From: Euperipatoides rowelli
Taxonomy: Eukaryota > Onychophora > Udeonychophora > Euonychophora > Peripatopsidae
Assembly: GCA_003024985.2 (NCBI GenBank)
Contig: PXIH01S0007153.1
Reading direction: 5' to 3' (one strand)
Length of the DNA stretch: 12,848 bases
The notes beneath the pieces were generated by a model. It was given only the letters and a program-made list of their open reading frames with translations. It was not told where the DNA came from and searched no databases. Positions within the stretch are counted from its first letter, which is position 1. Every line of letters starts with the position of its first letter. The translations under genes and the position numbers were made by a program. Positions 1 through 8,316 of the stretch are shown piece after piece.

Positions 1-434
1 GTCTCTCTCTCAGTCTCTGTCTCTGTCTCTCTCTCACTCTCTGTCTCTGTCTCTCTCTCGGTCTCTCTCTTGGTCTGTCCATCTCTATCTCTCCGTCTGT
101 GTCTCTGTGTCCGTCTGTCTCTCTCTGTCTCTCTGTCTTTGTCTATATGTCTCTCTTTGTCTCTCTCTGTCTTTCTATCTCTGTCTATCTTTTTGTCTCT
201 CTCTCTGTCTCTCTCTCTGTATCTCTCTCTGTATCTGTCGCTATCCCTGTATCTCTCTTTCTTTCTCTGTCTCTCTCTGTCTCTCTCGCTCTATGTGTCT
301 CTCTCTATGTGTCTCTCTCTATGTCTCTCTCTCTGTGTCTCTGTCTGTCTCTCTCCCTCTGTCTCTCTCTGTCTGTCTCTCTCTCTCACTCTGTCTCTCT
401 CTGTCTGTCTGTCTCTCTCTCTGTCATCTCTGAT
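1..434. repeat. CT/GT-rich pyrimidine microsatellite
   Basis: The plus strand is almost wholly C and T with scattered G, built from short units such as TCTCTG, TCTCTC and TCTGTC. The units are imperfect and of mixed length, so this is a degenerate compound microsatellite. It is open in several frames and gives Ser/Leu/Val/Cys-rich translations, as any (TCTCTG)n tract would, so no gene is called. It ends sharply near 434, where ordinary AT-rich sequence begins. It is cut by the left edge of the window, so its full length is unknown. Confidence 0.95.
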
Positions 435-703
435 GGTAATTTATGAAAATAGAATTACTCTTTTTATCCTTTGTTACTAGTATTGGATATATCAGACAAT
501 TGTTTACTTATACTAGTATAGAAAATTATTAGAGAAAATTGCAACAAAGTTTGGCTCGCTATAATTTGATTTGGCTAGAAATTTATTTGCAGTTTGAGCT
601 AAATTGCTAATAGTTGTTATACTCCAGTTTAAACACTGTATTATGATATAACCAATCATGAAATAATGTTTTATTATTGTTGTTTATTTTGGCTTGGTTT
701 GTA
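435..703. other. AT-rich spacer without recognised features
   Basis: This is AT-rich sequence between the microsatellite and the minisatellite. I see no convincing coding frame, splice pair or terminal inverted repeat. It is probably intronic or intergenic sequence upstream of the exon at 2924. Confidence 0.6.
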
Positions 704-1396
704 TATTCCGGCTGGTTGCACCCTCTGACACATTCCATTGGTTGCGCCGTCCAACACATTCTGGCTGGTTGTGCCCTCTGACTCATTTCGGCTGGTTGCA
801 CCCTCTGCACGTTCCGTCTGGTTGCACCCTCTGACACAGTCTGGCTGGTTGACACATTCCAACTTGTTGTAGCCTCTGACACATTCCAGCTGGCTGCGCT
901 CTCTAACACATTCCTGCCGGTTGTAACCTCTGACACATTCCTGCTGGTTGCACCCTCTGACACATTCCTGATGGTTGCACCCTCTGACACATTCCTGATG
1001 GTTGCACGCTCTGACCCATTCCGGTTGGTTGCGCCCTTTGACACATTCCAGCTGGTTGCATACTTTGACACATTCCGGCCGGTTGCGCCTGCTGACACAT
1101 TCCGGCTGGTTTAGCCCTCTGACACATTCCGGCTGGTTGCACCCTCTGACACATTCCGGCTGGCTGCGCCCTCTGACACATCTGGCTGGCTGCCCCCTCT
1201 GACACATTCTGCTGGCTTCGCCCTCTGACACATTCTGGCTGGCTAGGCCCTCTGACACATTCTGGCTGGCTGCATGTTCGGACACATTCCGGCTGGCTGC
1301 GCCCTCTGACACATTCTGGCTGGCTGTGTTCTCTGACACATTCCAACCGGTTGCGCTCTCTCTCTGACACATTCTGACTGGTTGTGCCTTATCCCA
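704..1396. repeat. 27-bp minisatellite, block A
   Basis: About 25 tandem copies of a unit close to CTCTGACACATTCCGGCTGG followed by TTGCGCC, 27 bp in total. Copies differ by substitutions (TTCTGG, TTCCAG, TTGCAC, GGCTGC) and by occasional small indels, and some units are shortened (near 849, 1178 and 1207). The block is clearly GC-richer than its surroundings. Because 27 is a multiple of three and the unit lacks stops in several frames, long nine-residue-repeat frames appear on both strands. They shift between frames and have no plausible start or splice context, so I do not call a gene. The block ends with a variant pair (CCAACCGGTTGCGCTCTC, then GACTGGTTGTGCC) that recurs at the end of block B. 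Confidence 0.95.
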
Positions 1397-1444
1397 TTGT
1401 TAAAAATTGAATATAAAGCATAAACATAGTTTTAATTGAAATTG
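1397..1444. repeat. AT-rich inter-array spacer, copy 1
   Basis: A 48-bp segment beginning TTGTTAAAAATTGAATATAA and ending TTTTAATTGAAATTG. It is identical over all 48 bp to 1866-1913 and nearly identical to 2743-2791. It interrupts the GC-rich minisatellite and marks the end of a higher-order unit. Confidence 0.95.
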
Positions 1445-1865
1445 TTGCACCCTCTGACACATTCTGGCTGGTTGTGCCCTCTAACACATTCCCGCTGGTT
1501 GCGCCTTCTGACACATTCCAGCTGGTTGCATCCTCTGACACATTCCGGCTGGTTGTACCCTCTGACACATTCCATCTGATTGCGCCCTCTTGCACATTAT
1601 GGCAGGATGCGCCCTCTTGCACATTCTGGCTGGATGCGCCTTCTGACACACTCCGGCTGGCTGCACCCTATGACACATTCCGGTTAGTTGAGCCCTCTGA
1701 CACATTCCGGCTGGCTGTGTTCTCTGACACATTCTGGCTGGTGTGCCCTCTGACACATTCCGGCTGGTTGTGCTCTTTGACACATTCTGCCAGGTTGCGC
1801 TCTTTGACACATTCCAACCGGTTGCGCTCTCTCTGACACATTCCGACTGGTTGTGCCTTCTCCAT
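1445..1865. repeat. 27-bp minisatellite, block B
   Basis: About 15-16 units of the same 27-bp family. The first part, starting TTGCACCCTCTGACACATTC, shares an ordered series of variant units with the start of block C: a TTCCCGCTGG unit, a GCCTTCTGACACATTCCAGC unit, a TTCCATCT unit and TTGCACATT/GGATGC units. Block B has one extra TTGCACATT unit. The last part matches the end of block A. Block B therefore looks like part of a copied higher-order segment, not an independently expanded array. Confidence 0.95.
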
Positions 1866-1913
1866 TTGTTAAAAATTGAATATAAAGCATAAACATAGTT
1901 TTAATTGAAATTG
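1866..1913. repeat. AT-rich inter-array spacer, copy 2
   Basis: This is a 48-bp exact copy of 1397-1444, placed 469 bp downstream of it. Exact identity next to divergent 27-bp units points to recent copying of a segment that included the spacer, or to gene conversion. Confidence 0.95.
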
Positions 1914-2742
1914 TTGCACCCTCTGACATATTCTGGCTGGTTGTGCCCTCTGACACATTCCCGCTGGTTGCGCCTTCTGACACATTCCAGCTTGTTGCAC
2001 CCTCTGACACATTCCGGCTGGTTGTACCCTCTGACACATTCCATCTAATTGTGCCCTTTTGCACATTCTGGCTGGATGCACCCTCTGACACACTTTGGCT
2101 AGTTGTGCCCTCTGAAAAATTCCGTCAGGTTGCGCCTTCTGACACATTCCGGCTGGTTGCGTCCTCTGATACATTGCAGATGGTTGCGCCCTCTGATACA
2201 TTCCGACTGGTTGCGCACTCTGATACATTCCAGCTAGTTGTGCCCTCTGATACTTTCCGTCAGGTTGCGCCATCTGACACATTCCGGCTGCGCCCTCCGA
2301 TACATTCATTGCAGATGGTTGCGCCCTCTGATACATTCCGACTGGTTGCGCACTCTGATACATTCCAGCTAGTTGTGCCCTCTGATACTTTCTGGCTGGT
2401 TGCACCCTCTGATACATTCCGGCTGCGCCCTCCGATACATTCTGGCTGATTGCACCCTCTGACACATTCCGGCTGGTTGCGCCCTCTGACACATTCTGAC
2501 GGCTGCCCCCTCTGACACATTCTGCTGGCTTCACCCTCTGACACATTCCGGCTGGTTGCGCCCTCTGACACATTCTGACTGGTTGCACTCTCACATTCTG
2601 GCCAGTTGTGTTCTCTCTCTTGGACACATTTCGGCTGGTTTGGCTCTCTCTCAGACACATTCCGGCCAGTTGCGCTCTTTCTCAAACACATTCTGGCCGG
2701 TTGCATGCTCTCACACATTCCGGCCAGTTGTGCCTTCACAAT
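1914..2742. repeat. 27-bp minisatellite, block C
   Basis: About 30 units of the 27-bp family, the longest block. Its first seven to eight units parallel the start of block B. The middle carries a GATACATTC variant subfamily and contains a 135-bp internal duplication. The end has units with extra CT pairs (near 2612-2700, for example GTTCTCTCTCTTGGACACATTT). GC content is much higher than in the flanking sequence. It lies directly upstream of the exon at 2924 and is most simply read as intronic. Confidence 0.95.
2172..2441. repeat. 135-bp tandem duplication inside block C
   Basis: Positions 2172-2306 and 2307-2441 are two adjacent copies of a 135-bp segment. Each begins CATTGCAGATGGTTGCGCCC and contains the same ordered variants: GACTGGTTGCGCACTCTGAT, CAGCTAGTTGTGCC, GATACTTTC and a shortened unit CCGGCTGCGCCCTCCGATAC. 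The sharing of the odd shortened unit shows the copy was made as a block. A length of 135 keeps both the 27-bp period and the triplet frame. Confidence 0.9.
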
Positions 2743-2791
2743 TTTTTAAAAAATTGAATATAAATCATAAACATAGTTTTAATTGAAATTG
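2743..2791. repeat. AT-rich inter-array spacer, copy 3
   Basis: This is a third copy of the AT-rich spacer. It has a slightly longer T/A run at its start and AAATCAT in place of AAAGCAT; otherwise it matches copies 1 and 2. It closes the minisatellite region. The next sequence is ordinary AT-rich DNA running into the exon at 2924. Confidence 0.9.
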
Positions 2792-2923
2792 AATCCATAT
2801 TATCCTTTTTAAAAATTAACATAAAATTTTATCTATTGTATTTATGAAGTCTTGATAATAGAACTGAAATTCTTTCTTTTTAAAATTTATTTTTAAATCT
2901 TTATCCTGTTTTTTTTTTTTTAG
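2792..2923 (+). other. Intron end: pyrimidine tract and 3' splice site
   Basis: AT-rich sequence ends in an uninterrupted T run of about 14 bases followed by AG at 2922-2923. This is a strong acceptor-like site for the exon that starts at 2924. The preceding exon is not in the window or was not recognised, so the 27-bp minisatellite probably lies in the upstream intron. Confidence 0.65.
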
Positions 2924-3110
2924 GGGCTGTTAGTGATTTAAACAACTTTAAGAAAAAATTGTCTCCTAAATTTGATGTGCTTGAGAATGAAGAAACTGGA
3001 CTGTATTGGCTGAAAATTATTAGGCAGAGACAAATGACTTTAATGGAGTTGTTGATGAAAGCTATGGAGAATAAAATGACAGCAAAAGATATTCTAAACA
3101 CTTCAAAAAG
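2924..3110 (+). CDS. Internal exon of an unrecognised multi-exon gene (exon a)
   Basis: This 187-nt exon has a poly-T/AG acceptor before it and an AAG|GTTAAA donor after it. Two bases finish a codon begun upstream. Then come 61 open codons, starting AVSDLNNFKKKLSPKFDV and ending DILNTSK, and two bases (AG) left over. The left-over bases join the first T of the exon at 11646 to make AGT (Ser), so the phases agree across the 8.5-kb intron. The peptide is rich in Lys, Leu, Met, Glu and Asn. A central stretch (GLYWLKIIRQRQMTLMELL) looks like an amphipathic helix. I see no signal peptide, transmembrane segment, zinc ligands or nucleotide-binding motif. I do not recognise the family, and a helical or coiled-coil scaffold is only a guess. 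The exon call rests on splice sites, composition and phase. Confidence 0.75.
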
Positions 3111-3352
3111 GTTAAATTATAATAAACAATTTTTAAATGCTAAATTCAATTTTAAAATTAGTTAATTAACTTTTCATATTTTTGTTTTAAAGTTTGTGTT
3201 AGACAATGGTTAGGCAAGAAAAAAAATATTTGATATTTTTAACTAAGAAAGATACAGAAACACAGCTGCAGCCATTTTTCTTTACTTTGATTTTCATTTT
3301 GCATTTGGTTGTTTCACATTTACTTTCTTAACTCAGTGTAAGACATTAAGTG

Positions 3353-3405
3353 GATTTCATCATTTCTCCTCATTCTAGGATTTCATAAATTCTCCTCATT
3401 CTTAG
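3353..3405. repeat. 26/27-bp tandem duplication
   Basis: Two adjacent copies of GATTTCAT followed by TCTCCTCATTCTAG-type sequence, at 3353-3378 and 3379-3405. The copies differ at three positions and by one inserted T. This is a small local duplication in the intron, with no sign of a function. Confidence 0.85.
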
Positions 3406-3671
3406 AATATGCCCCCCCCCCCTTTCTTTTGTCACTTAGAAAGTATGCTAAGAGAGAAGGAAAATAACCAACAGTTCAATCAGTGGATGTTTTTGTGTGC
3501 TTTGCAATTTTGAAATTTTTTCCACTGCCTACTCTTCTGGGATTTATTTAAAATGTGCTATTAATGGAAGTATTTCTTATGACTCATATGATGTATCTGA
3601 TTTCAGATCAAGGAAAATTTTAATTTTTTTTTCTTGTTACTTTATAATTTTTTTCGATGCCTGCTCTTAGT

Positions 3672-3816
3672 CTGGCGCCACACAGGAATTTGAGCTTGTT
3701 TTAAAACATGGTGCAGTGGCACCGAAACCCACTGCAACAAGTTTTAAAACATGCTCTATATTTTTTTCACACTGCAAACCAATGCAATTTGCAATTTTTT
3801 CCTGTGTGGTGCATCC
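3672..3816. mobile_element. Fold-back (MITE-like) element, superfamily unclear
   Basis: This 145-bp segment has inverted ends: GCGCCACACAGGAA at 3675-3688 against TTCCTGTGTGGTGC at 3799-3812, 13 of 14 matching. Just outside lies the direct repeat TAGT (3668-3671 and 3817-3820), a possible 4-bp target duplication that is too short to be decisive. Inside is a second, near-perfect palindrome at 3692-3756. Its arms, GAGCTTGTTTTAAAACATGG and the rest up to CAGTGG, pair with the rest of the palindrome at 25 of 28 positions around a short CACCGAAAC loop. It has no coding capacity. The nested hairpins suit a non-autonomous DNA transposon or fold-back element. Transcribed as part of the intron, it would form a long hairpin. 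Confidence 0.6.
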
Positions 3817-3820
3817 TAGT

Positions 3821-5372
3821 GATAGCTATAGTCTTTAAAAATTGTTTGTGTCACCGTGATGCAAAATCGTGTGTGTCACAGCTGTCGCCGGCATATGAAG
3901 ATTTGTAAAAGATGTTATTGAGTGGAAGAATTGTCAGTGACAAATTGTGATTATGGGAATATTTTTTAAACCTAATTCTAGAGTAAACTTATTGATCTTT
4001 ATTGTATCATTTATCTTTATTAATAAACATCACAAAAAGTAGTGATAAGATAGACAAAATGCAGTAACATTGACTAATAGCTAAGAGATGCTAAGCTACA
4101 ACTCATTGCTGACATTGATAATAATTATTATGAATACCACTCTAAAACATAAATGGTGAAGGGACTCAGTTTCTGCTATGTAAGCTTAGGATTGAGTTAT
4201 TTTGAATCTTTATCCTATTGTACTTACTCCCCCCCCCCCTCCTTTTATTCTTGGATTAAATATGCACGTAGATATTTTTTATGCATAGTTGAATACAATG
4301 AACAAAAAATTGTTTATATTGTAGAACGAGTAGCCTAATGTTTTTAAAAAATACACGTTATAAGTGAACAAGTATGAATTCCTAACAAGGATTGCGGTAT
4401 TGCCTATTTTAAAGTAATTTTACAAAATAATAAATAAATCTGCAAAAATCCTTTTTTTTTTTTTTATTTTTTTTAAAGAATTTTTTTCCCAATTAGCTGC
4501 TGTTCTGTCATTCCCGTATTCAAAATAATCATATCTGCTCATCCACTTAGAAAATATTGATATAAGCCATTTTTTATACTTAAAGAACTATAAACTGCAC
4601 ATAATAATTACTTCAGGTTCCTTCTGTATTAAATTAAAAAAATCTGCGCTTAATTAATTAGGCCGAACTTGTTTGGAAATGTTTAGATGATAAAGCACCT
4701 TTAATATTAACTGAGATCATTAAGTCTATTCTAATCAGCCATGGTGTTAATATAATCCCAGACAACTAACAGCTGAAAATTTGTCTATTACATACAGATT
4801 TACAAATATATCCTGTCATTCAATTAGAAACCAAGTTCCAGAATATGGAACTCTATTCCACCTATAATCCGAAACTCAGTCATTAACTACATTCTGGAAT
4901 TTGTATTCTAAGTATCTATTTGGCTTTTAACATATTTAGAAGTGTCACTCTCAGTATGTGTCTATTGAAATCTCTATTGTTCTATTTATTTTTATATTCT
5001 ATTTATTATAGGCTATTTATTTAATCTTATTTACATTCTTATGTATTTTTTTTTTAATCTCCCTAATTTATGATAACTAACGATGGATATGGAAGAGCAT
5101 GTACACAAACATATTAAACCTAAACCTAATTTCCCATTAAAATATTCTTTTTTATTATAAGAATTACACACATATTGTGTAGGCTATACATAATTATTTA
5201 ATAAAATTGTTCATTTCAGAATTAAGTTCGTGCAAAATACTATTAAATGGCATAAATCAAAATCATTTTATAACTTAAATGCTTTCATTAAATAGGGCAT
5301 TTTGTATAAATCATGTCAGAGCTTGCATTGAAAAATATTTCCTAGTATAAAAAGAAAAATCATAAATTAATA
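3821..5372. other. AT-rich intron sequence, no genes seen
   Basis: About 1.5 kb of AT-rich sequence with many short T and A runs and a C tract at 4230-4240. I found no splice-bounded open frame, terminal inverted repeats with target duplications, or RNA gene. Short open stretches such as 4153-4338 are low-complexity and are not called. Confidence 0.5.
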
Positions 5373-5380
5373 TGACCATA

Positions 5381-5820
5381 CAGAGGCGTAGCAAGGGGGG
5401 GGCGGGGGGCGTGGTCCACCTCGGGTACCACCACAAGGGGGTGCCAAAAAAAATTTTAATTAATTTTTTTTTTGGATGGGTAGGTGGGGTGGGGTGGGAG
5501 GTGTAAGGGTGCAGGATTGGGTGTGAGGGTGCAGTATGTGAGGGTGCAGGGTTGTAGGTAAGGGTGTACAGTTGTGTGGGGTGTGAGGGTGCAGAGTTGG
5601 TTGGGATAAGGGGGTGTGTAGTTGTTGTATTTATCAAAACGATAGCGATAGATGGTTAACAAAACATCCAAACAACCACAAAAAAAAAAAAAAAAAAGCA
5701 AGCATTAAGACGGTCAACAAAACGTCGACAACTAAAAAAAAAAAGGTTATCAAAATATTTTTAAAGTGGGTGTCAAAATCAGCTTAGCCCCGGGTACCAA
5801 ACAGTCATGCTACACCTCTG
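5381..5820. mobile_element. Complete hAT-like MITE with 8-bp target duplication
   Basis: This is a 440-bp element. It begins CAGAGGCGTAGCA and ends TGCTACACCTCTG, an inverted match of 12 of 13. It is flanked on both sides by the exact 8-bp direct repeat TGACCATA (5373-5380 and 5821-5828). An 8-bp duplication together with CAGAG-type ends is characteristic of the hAT superfamily. A second motif, CGGGTACCA, occurs near both ends (about 5414 and 5791), in direct orientation. There is no transposase, so the element is non-autonomous. The interior holds a G-rich minisatellite and several A runs. The exact target duplication suggests fairly recent insertion into the intron. Confidence 0.9.
5474..5625 (+). 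repeat. G-rich minisatellite with G-quadruplex motif inside the MITE
   Basis: Irregular repeats of GGGTGTGAGGGTGCAG-like units, about 12 to 20 bp, fill this part of the hAT-like element. At 5478-5498 the run GGGTAGGTGGGGTGGGGTGG has four G tracts of three or more separated by short loops, which meets the usual sequence rule for a G-quadruplex on the plus strand. The opposite strand gives Pro/Thr/His-rich frames that are low-complexity and not genes. Confidence 0.8.
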
Positions 5821-5828
5821 TGACCATA

Positions 5829-6703
5829 AATCAATCATGCTGGCATGAGCCACTAAAATTTTTACTCAAAATATAGCCTTGTACAAATCATGCAGAGAGC
5901 TGGACGGCCACAAAATTTCAAGGAACAAAATAGTTATATAAGCCACTCTTGCACTCATATGTGCTTTTATTGTAGGAATTGGTGCAATTTTTTTCATTTT
6001 TTTAGGGTGCTTTGAAAATCTAATTTTTTTTTTTTAATCTCAGAATGAGAATAAAAATGAATGATTATGCTCTCTATTCACAATTCTTTCAAACTAATTT
6101 AGTCAAGCACCGAAGAACAAGCATAAATAAAAGTCATAAAATTTTCAGATATTTGATTTATGGGAAACAAAAAGCACAAAAGAATTTGTAAGAGCATTTC
6201 CAGGGATTAAAAAAAATAGTATGAAATAATCTTTACATTGATCTATATTTGAATTTATTTATTTATAAGCTATAAAGTAAATATTTATTCATGTTAAACG
6301 AATATATTTTTTAAAATGTAATATGGCAGGCTAAAGAATAAAATAAACTTGGTCTGTGTGGATAAAATTTATTTTCCAAGAAGATTGCTGCTAGTGTAAT
6401 TTTTTGTTGTTGATGTTCAGTTTTGGCCAGGCTCACCCGCATACCTGGCAATCCCCCTGCGTTAAGGAGTCCATAGAAAAAATATGGAACATGGCTGTGG
6501 AGTACTAGATTAACTGCAACCATTTAAATCATATAATTGAATGTACACACTGCAATATAAACTTGTTCTCTCCATATATACTACAGTCAGAATGTAGTAT
6601 ATAGGGAGGTATAAAATATACTTTTTAATTTCCAATGAAATTGCACAATATTTTCACTCACTTTTTTTAATGTTTTATTTTTTTAAGCACTATATCCAAT
6701 TAC
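5829..6703. other. AT-rich intron sequence between two MITEs
   Basis: Mostly AT-rich and non-coding. A small GC-richer patch at about 6420-6500 (TTGGCCAGGCTCACCCGCAT and following) stands out and could be a relic of an old insertion, but I can assign it to nothing. A hairpin at 6568-6610 is listed separately. The last eight bases, 6696-6703, are the left target duplication of the next element. Confidence 0.5.
6568..6610. repeat. Short inverted repeat (hairpin)
   Basis: An 18-base arm CTCTCCATATATACTACA (6568-6585), a 7-base loop GTCAGAA and a second arm TGTAGTATATAGGGAGGT (6593-6610). Fifteen of 18 positions are complementary, including 11 continuous pairs next to the loop. It could be a tiny fold-back element or a chance AT-rich palindrome. 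No target duplication was seen. Confidence 0.6.
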
Positions 6704-6977
6704 CAGGGCATATCAGAGGAGGGGGTGGGGAGGCAAAAGGGGCTGTTGTCCCTGGGCCTCACAATTTTAGGGGTTTCAATTTTTTTTATTGAGGGGCCTT
6801 GATCTGCGTGAACCACCAATTAATGTTTAATCAAACGTCCACACCTCACAAAAAAAGTTTATCTAAATATTCATAACCACCAAAAAAAAAGGACTTGTCA
6901 AAATTGCATTTTTTCAATTTTCAAAAACCTCAAAAATATCATTTGCCCCAGGCCTCAAATTTCTCTGAAAGGACCTG
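6704..6977. mobile_element. hAT-like MITE, diverged ends, 8-bp target duplication
   Basis: This 274-bp element begins CAGGGCATATCAGAGGA. The reverse complement of its right end begins CAGGTCCTTTCAGAGAA, so 13 of 17 positions match. It is flanked by the exact 8-bp direct repeat CCAATTAC (6696-6703 and 6978-6985). End type and target duplication both fit the hAT superfamily. It has no coding capacity. The interior (GGGCCTCACAATTTTA, GTCCACAC, CAATTTTCA and GCCCCAGGCCTC) resembles the element at 7561-7722, so the two may be members of one non-autonomous family. Confidence 0.8.
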
Positions 6978-6985
6978 CCAATTAC

Positions 6986-7560
6986 TATCAAAAATCTTAC
7001 TTTATAGGGGCATACCCCTTAATCCCTACAGAACTCTGCCTTGATCCCACTGGTGATCTAGCCCCCTAGCCCACTGTCTCCTTTATTCAAATTGTTTAAA
7101 GTTGGCAGGTCTGGGGATCGGGCCTTCCATTTTTTTTCTCTTTTGGGCCAAAACTATAATTCAGGTTGATACTTATGACATGATGGTGACATTTTCTACC
7201 AGCTTTGCTAGATGTAATTTTGGCAACCACTTATTTTACTTTTATTAGTTTCTCATGACACAAAATTATTCAAAAGGTATCGGTACTAAAATTGTTATTA
7301 GATCAAGTCTGATAGAGAATTTAAAATTATAAAAACAATCTCTACTGGATGATTGCTTTTTATTTATTGTATTAAACCTCACTATTTTTTCTTCTAATTC
7401 TTGCTTTCAGACCAAAATTCTTAATCTATGCTAATTTTTAGAGTCTAAGCAAATTTTGATTGACATGATAGGATTTAAAAAATTAATATCCAAATGTTAA
7501 ATTATGCAAAAAAAAAGAACTACTGACCTGAAACATTACTGATTTTCTTAAATCCTAAGG
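6986..7560. other. Non-coding intron sequence with a GC-richer patch
   Basis: The stretch 7020-7130 is richer in GC than its surroundings and contains TTGGCAGGTC (7102-7111), which is the reverse complement of GACCTGCCAA across the right end of the neighbouring MITE (6972-6981). This could hint at another, older inserted element, but I could not find matching flanks. The rest is AT-rich and featureless. Confidence 0.4.
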
Positions 7561-7722
7561 GGCAGAAGGGGCAAAAGTACCCGGGCCCATAGTAACTCAA
7601 GGGGCCCCAAGGTAAAAAAAATGTCCACACAATCAAAAAAACAAAATAACGGTTATCAATTTTCACGAACACAGAGCGCATAAAATTTTTTGTCCCAGGC
7701 CTGTACATACTCACTGCTCCTG
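7561..7722. mobile_element. Probable degraded hAT-like MITE related to the 6704 element
   Basis: This segment resembles the element at 6704-6977 in its order of motifs: a G-rich start with GGGGC and GGGCCC, then TGTCCACACAATCAAAAAAA, ATCAATTTTCA, and TTTTTTGTCCCAGGCCTG. A 7-bp direct repeat CCTAAGG lies on each side (7554-7560 and 7723-7729) and could be a target duplication. The ends (GGCAGAAGG and GCTCCTG) pair only weakly, so the exact borders are uncertain. No transposase is encoded. Confidence 0.5.
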
Positions 7723-7729
7723 CCTAAGG

Positions 7730-8316
7730 CTCCAAGTACAGTAAATAGTCTAAATGCAATCACTTAGTAGTGATGAAAATTGAAATAATATTGAAAATAT
7801 TTTCAATTTCCAGCAAACTTTCATTTGTTCGTGTTAAGACATCGTTAAAATTATTCCCACTGTAACCCCTCCCCTTCCCAAAAAATAAATAAATAAAATT
7901 ACATACCGGTACCTGGTATTCTAAAAATTACGTATTACGCTATATGGGCTTTTTTAAAGAATTTAAAAAAATCAAATATTAACAAAATAAATATAAACAA
8001 ATTGGACTTATTATTTTTTCTTACCACATCCCTTCATGAAATATTTATTTTTTTAAGATTTGAATTATTTTGTTTGTATTTTTACAATCCTCATTAATCA
8101 TTACTTTTTTTACACGGAGTTATTATAGCTGTTAAAACAAGTCAGCATTTTGATAACCAATTATCAGTTTCTCCCTCCCACCTTAACAATAGTAAACAAA
8201 CATTTCAAACTTTGTTTTACGTATTTTGAATGATTTTACAGCTGTCTTCGGTAGCAAGATTACTGTACTCATCAATGAATTTACACTAAATTCTGCACAA
8301 TTATCAAATTTTCTGA
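7730..8316. other. AT-rich sequence upstream of the LINE fragment
   Basis: AT-rich sequence with an 18-bp perfect palindrome, ATTGAAAATATTTTCAAT, at 7790-7807. No gene was recognised. The last 50 bases may already be LINE: one frame near 8300 reads LSNFLIRR, which suits the residues that normally precede the recognisable reverse transcriptase part. The exact 5' truncation point is therefore unclear. Confidence 0.5.

Noticed and set aside
70-480. Ser/Leu-rich open frames in three plus frames
   Set aside because: They are pure translations of the CT/GT microsatellite; simultaneous openness in all three frames shows low complexity, not coding.
607-2739. Long open frames on both strands with nine-residue repeats, for example VSEGATSRN, CQRAQPAGM or LVAPSDTFR
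   Set aside because: They are by-products of a 27-bp tandem repeat without stops. Several overlapping frames are open at once, frames shift at indels and there are no credible starts or splice sites.
704-2742. Regular repeats resembling a CRISPR array
   Set aside because: The 27-bp units are directly adjacent with no unique spacers, units vary freely, and the context is eukaryotic with introns and no cas genes.
3708-3908. 66-codon open frame
   Set aside because: It runs through the fold-back element and past its right end, has no splice context, and its codons come from the palindrome arms.
3411-4240. C homopolymer tracts at 3411-3422 and 4230-4240
   Set aside because: They are simple mononucleotide runs with no linked feature.
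5311-5701. Minus-strand Pro/Thr/His-rich open frames
   Set aside because: They derive from the G-rich minisatellite inside the hAT-like MITE.
6311-6523. Minus-strand 70-codon frame (NAGGLPGMRVSLAKTEHQ segment)
   Set aside because: The GC-richer patch looks slightly coding, but I see no family resemblance and no clear splice sites; at most it is a relic of an old insertion.
6972-7111. Inverted pair GACCTGCCAA / TTGGCAGGTC as ends of another element
   Set aside because: It overlaps the right end of the MITE at 6704-6977, whose 8-bp target duplication is better evidence, and it has no flanking duplication of its own.
7520-7714. Minus-strand 64-codon frame
   Set aside because: It overlaps the probable MITE at 7561-7722 and has no coding character.
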